Below, piece after piece: positions 61,389 to 64,000 of a DNA stretch of 64,000 bases. The DNA is from DLAJ01 sp964655525 (GTDB taxonomy: Bacteria; Bacillota; Clostridia; Lachnospirales; Lachnospiraceae): contig CAZZNE010000002.1 in the NCBI GenBank assembly GCA_964655525.1, positions 186,001-250,000 on the forward strand, in the 5' to 3' direction. The position numbers and the translations under genes are program-made. Position 1 is the stretch's first letter; the number at the start of each line of letters is the position of its first letter. Below the pieces are notes generated by a model. It ran no database searches and was not told the DNA's origin. It worked only from the letters and a program-made list of their open reading frames with translations.

Positions 61389-62489
61389 ATGACGGCAGGC
61401 TCTACATTCGGTAATCTATTTCGTATCACGACATGGGGAGAATCCCATGGAGAGGCGCTCGGTGTCGTGATCGATGGCTGCCCCGCAGGACTTTCTCTTG
61501 ACGCATCGGACATTCAGATTTATTTAGACCGCAGAAAACCGGGGCAGTCGCGCTATACGACACCGCGAAAGGAGTCCGACGAGGTACAGATCCTCTCTGG
61601 CATTTTTGAAGGACGCACAACAGGCACCCCGATCTCCCTACTCGTTTTTAACACTTCGCAGCGCTCCGCCGATTATAGTGAAATTGCTTCCTATTATCGT
61701 CCCGGGCATGCGGATTATACCTTTGACCAAAAATACGGTTTCCGCGATTACCGCGGCGGCGGGCGCTCTTCGGGGCGCGAGACGATCGGCAGGGTTGCCG
61801 CTGGCGCAGTCGCCCGCAAAATCCTTGCAGAGCTTGGCGTGAATATTACGGCTTATACGTATTCGATCGGACCGATTACAATCGATGAATCCCGTTTCTC
61901 TAAAGATGCGATCCTCACAACTCCGACCGCCATGCCTGATACCGAAGCAAGCGCACGCGCAGAGCAATACCTTTCTGCATGCATGGAGGATCATGATTCC
62001 TCCGGCGGCTCGATCAAATGCAGGATCAGCGGACTTCCTGCCGGCATCGGCGAGCCGGTGTTCGGTAAGCTCGACGCTGTTCTCGCAGAGGCTCTCATGT
62101 CCATCGGTGCAGTGAAAGCAGTTGAAATCGGCGACGGAGTCCGCGTCTCCACCGCCAAAGGCTCTGAAAACAATGACGAATTTCTCTCTACTGCGCACGG
62201 CATTCAAAAAGCAAGCAATCATGCGGGTGGCATTCTCGGCGGTATCAGCGACGGTTCGGATGTACTTCTCACCGTCCACATCAAGCCGACGCCCTCTATT
62301 TTTAAGGAGCAGCATACCGTTCGTCAGGACGGCACCCCCTTAAGTGTCTCTATCAAAGGACGGCACGATCCAATTATCGTACCGCGCGCCGTCGTGGTCG
62401 TGGAGTCCATGTGCGCACTCTCCGTACTGGATCTCATGCTCGCCAATCTCTCCGCAAAGATGGATTACCTGCATTTGATCTACCAATAA
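61389..62489 (+). CDS. aroC: chorismate synthase
   Basis: 366 residues. ATG 61389 chosen because AAAGGAGGT lies 6-7 bases upstream; longer frames run into the promoter. Signatures: GNLFRITTWGESHGEALGVV, RRKPGQSRYTTPRKESDEV, YRGGGRSSGRETIGRVAAGA and the C-terminal GRHDPIIVPRAVVVVESM. It makes chorismate from EPSP using reduced FMN, the last common step of aromatic amino-acid synthesis. Single-gene unit on the plus strand, divergent from the VanY gene. Confidence 0.98.
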   Translation: MTAGSTFGNLFRITTWGESHGEALGVVIDGCPAGLSLDASDIQIYLDRRKPGQSRYTTPRKESDEVQILSGIFEGRTTGTPISLLVFNTSQRSADYSEIASYYRPGHADYTFDQKYGFRDYRGGGRSSGRETIGRVAAGAVARKILAELGVNITAYTYSIGPITIDESRFSKDAILTTPTAMPDTEASARAEQYLSACMEDHDSSGGSIKCRISGLPAGIGEPVFGKLDAVLAEALMSIGAVKAVEIGDGVRVSTAKGSENNDEFLSTAHGIQKASNHAGGILGGISDGSDVLLTVHIKPTPSIFKEQHTVRQDGTPLSVSIKGRHDPIIVPRAVVVVESMCALSVLDLMLANLSAKMDYLHLIYQ

Positions 62490-62491
62490 AA

Positions 62492-62576
62492 AAGAGTTTT
62501 TGCGGAAACTCTTCCGGAGCTGAGAAATCTTATCAATTATGCAAAAAAGAGTTCTGCATCAGCAGAACTCTTTTTT
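62492..62576. terminator. Double terminator after aroC
   Basis: AAGAGTTT/AAACTCTT (62492-62513) abuts the aroC stop; a second, strong stem AGAGTTCTGC/GCAGAACTCT (62548-62571) is flanked by A6 and T6. Confidence 0.85.
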
Positions 62577-62636
62577 ATGTAGGTATTTTCGTATGCGCGA
62601 GTCTGCATTCTGCGGCAAGCCTCGCAAAGAACACAT

Positions 62637-62669
62637 AAGAATGCCTTGCATTCTTTGCGTTCTCTTTTA
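62637..62669. repeat. Hairpin abutting the DHH gene stop
   Basis: AAGAATGC/GCATTCTT with a CTT loop (62637-62655), nested in a weaker AAAGAAC/GTTCTCTTT pairing that reaches the TAA at 62667-62669. Confidence 0.65.
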
Positions 62670-63587
62670 TGAATTGCTTAATGCCTTTAATTCCTCCAGC
62701 ATCTTCGGAAGATCGGACTCCATATTCTCATCTGAGAACTGGCAGGTCCCCACCTTCCGGTGACCGCCGCCGTTATATTTTAACATCAGGCTGCCGACAT
62801 CCACGTTGGAGGTTTTATTCAAAATACTGTAGCCAACCGCAGCACTGCATCCCTTTCCGCCCCTGCCGCTGACGATCCATGCAGAAATATTCTGCTCTGG
62901 ATACATACTGTAAATCAAAAAGCGGTTTCCGGAATAAATCGGGTCAACGCCGCGCAGATCAGATATGATCAGATTACCCTCCACGACTGTGTGCGCCAGC
63001 ACCATCTCCTTAAACTTTGCCGTCTGCTCAAGATAAGTATCAATCCGTTCCTGCACATCCGGCATCGCAAGTATTTCATCCGTTGTCATGGTACGGCATG
63101 CATCAATGAGCTTCTCCATCAGCTGATAATTAGAGATCGTAAAATTGCGCCATCTGCCGAGTCCGGTTCTCGGATCCATTAAAAATCCAACTAAGATCCA
63201 TCCCGTGGGATTCTGGATCTCATCAATCGTCAGATCACCGGAATCTACCTTGTCCACAGCCACCATCATATCGTCAAACTGCGGAAAGCGCTCCCTTCCC
63301 CCATAATATTCATAAATGATACGCGCACAGGAAGGTGTGATCCGGCTCTCCCCTTTATACTTTCCTTTCAACTGAAGGCGTTCATGTTCACTGGAATGAT
63401 GATCGAACCAGAGTCCGCAGCCTTCCACATAAGGTACGTTTGCCAGACAGTCATCCTCAGTTACTTCCACTAAACCGTCCTGCAAATCCTTCGGATGCGC
63501 AAATTTCCAATTGTCAATAATGCCGGCTTCTTTTAACAGCGCGCCGCACGCAAGTCCATCAAAATCAGATCTTGTAATCAGTCTCAC
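62667..63587 (-). CDS. DHH family phosphoesterase
   Basis: 306 residues from GTG 63587, with AGGAG 7 bases upstream. Manganese-binding motifs of the DHH superfamily: TRSDFDGLACGALL (motif I), FDHHSSEH (motif III, DHH) and a C-terminal DHHA1 domain with YNGGGHRKVGTCQF. The protein resembles exopolyphosphatase or oligonucleotide phosphodiesterases; the substrate cannot be fixed from sequence. Monocistronic, with promoter at 63659-63687. Confidence 0.92.
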   Translation of the reverse strand: MRLITRSDFDGLACGALLKEAGIIDNWKFAHPKDLQDGLVEVTEDDCLANVPYVEGCGLWFDHHSSEHERLQLKGKYKGESRITPSCARIIYEYYGGRERFPQFDDMMVAVDKVDSGDLTIDEIQNPTGWILVGFLMDPRTGLGRWRNFTISNYQLMEKLIDACRTMTTDEILAMPDVQERIDTYLEQTAKFKEMVLAHTVVEGNLIISDLRGVDPIYSGNRFLIYSMYPEQNISAWIVSGRGGKGCSAAVGYSILNKTSNVDVGSLMLKYNGGGHRKVGTCQFSDENMESDLPKMLEELKALSNS

Positions 63588-63658
63588 GGGTATTCTCCTA
63601 TTCTTTATACTTTGTTAATATTTCTACAAAAAAAGCACAAACTTTTTTCACTATTTCT

Positions 63659-63687
63659 ATTATAGCTTTCATGGATTTTTTTTTCAA
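63659..63687 (-). promoter_or_regulatory. SigmaA promoter of the DHH gene
   Basis: Minus strand TTGAAA (63682-63687), 17 bases, TATAAT (63659-63664). Confidence 0.65.
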
Positions 63688-63773
63688 CTGTTTTGTCTCA
63701 TATCCTTCATAAAAACGGACAAACTAATGTCAAATCGGTAAAAACAACGACTGGAAAGGCATGGTGAAGCAAA

Positions 63774-64000
63774 ATGGAAAATCAGGATACCGTTTATCTC
63801 TTAAAAGAATGTGATTCCGGATCAAAAATGGCTGTATCTGTCATTGATCAGGTAATGGACAAAGTGAGCAATACCGATCTGAAAGAACTATTGAAAGAAA
63901 GCCGCTCGCATCACGAAAAGCTGGGGAACGATCTGCACGGTCTGCTCATCCAACACCACAGTACAGAAAAAGACCCGAATCCGGTGGCCAAAAGCATGGC
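63774..64000 (+). CDS. four-helix-bundle protein (DUF2383-like), 3' end beyond window
   Basis: The first 75 codons are visible. MENQDTVYLLKECDSGSKMA, then VIDQVMDKVSNTDLKELLKE and SHHEKLGNDLHGLLIQHH look like the first helices of a ferritin-like or DUF2383-type bundle, with Glu and His spaced as possible metal ligands. No signal peptide. GGTGAAG lies 5-6 bases before the ATG. The family is often stress-linked, but no function can be assigned from this fragment. Confidence 0.7.
   Translation, partial: MENQDTVYLLKECDSGSKMAVSVIDQVMDKVSNTDLKELLKESRSHHEKLGNDLHGLLIQHHSTEKDPNPVAKSM

Overview
The window is a chromosomal segment of a Gram-positive, spore-forming, probably flagellated bacterium of the Clostridia, most likely family Lachnospiraceae. 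The reasons are gene content and order (recG, a DhaL/FakA-type protein, Asp23 and rpmB; ytfJ with DUF2953; ruvA, ruvB, zapA and a U32 hydroxylase; a Gx transporter with a NusG-II protein), AGGAGG ribosome binding sites almost everywhere, TTGACA/TATAAT promoters and many Rho-independent terminators. I saw no rRNA, tRNA, insertion sequence, prophage or CRISPR array.

Layout. 1-4851: a partial SH3-domain exported protein, then four proteins of unknown function and a LytTR regulator whose receiver has lost its phosphorylatable aspartate. A SigD-like promoter and a FliD-like C-terminus suggest a link to motility. 4852-5298 is a divergent control region with a candidate structured RNA leader. 5299-11226: two chemoreceptors, an ECF sigma/anti-sigma pair and a DUF1189 membrane protein. 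11348-18610: housekeeping genes (recG, yloV-like, asp23, rpmB) and a sporulation-associated set (ytfJ, DUF2953), with two membrane peptides of 47 and 21 residues. 18737-29316: an HD-GYP protein, a Nudix hydrolase, a single-chain SEDS glycosyltransferase/class B PBP fusion, a U32 rRNA/tRNA hydroxylase, zapA, ruvB, ruvA, a Gx transporter and a NusG-II protein. 29313-38679: leuD, leuC, ilvC, two ilvN, ilvB, a short metH and an MscS channel. 38707-42417: a branching-enzyme homologue that appears catalytically dead, and a DUF1015 protein. 42589-49619: a small conserved protein, a tandem HD/HD-GYP protein, and an accessory module of two ABC half-transporters with an Agr-like kinase and LytTR regulator. 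49766-62489: serA, serC, an L,D-transpeptidase, a second ilvB, ilvD, leuB, yajC, tgt, a VanY-type carboxypeptidase and aroC. 62667-64000: a DHH phosphoesterase and the start of a four-helix-bundle protein.

How it works together. Two blocks (29.3-35.2 kb and 53.6-58.4 kb) supply ilvB, ilvN, ilvC, ilvD, leuB, leuC and leuD, so most of valine and leucine synthesis after acetolactate is here. serA/serC make serine, and metH uses cobalamin to make methionine. Envelope building is represented by the SEDS-PBP fusion, the L,D-transpeptidase and the VanY enzyme. Signalling is dense: two chemoreceptors, two HD-GYP proteins, two LytTR regulators and an ECF system.

Most unusual points: the SEDS-PBP fusion with a 36-bp-repeat linker, the dead GlgB homologue, the RNA leader before the FliD-like gene, four 36-nt stem-loop repeats in front of zapA, and a recurring family of paired hairpins that begin exactly at stop codons.
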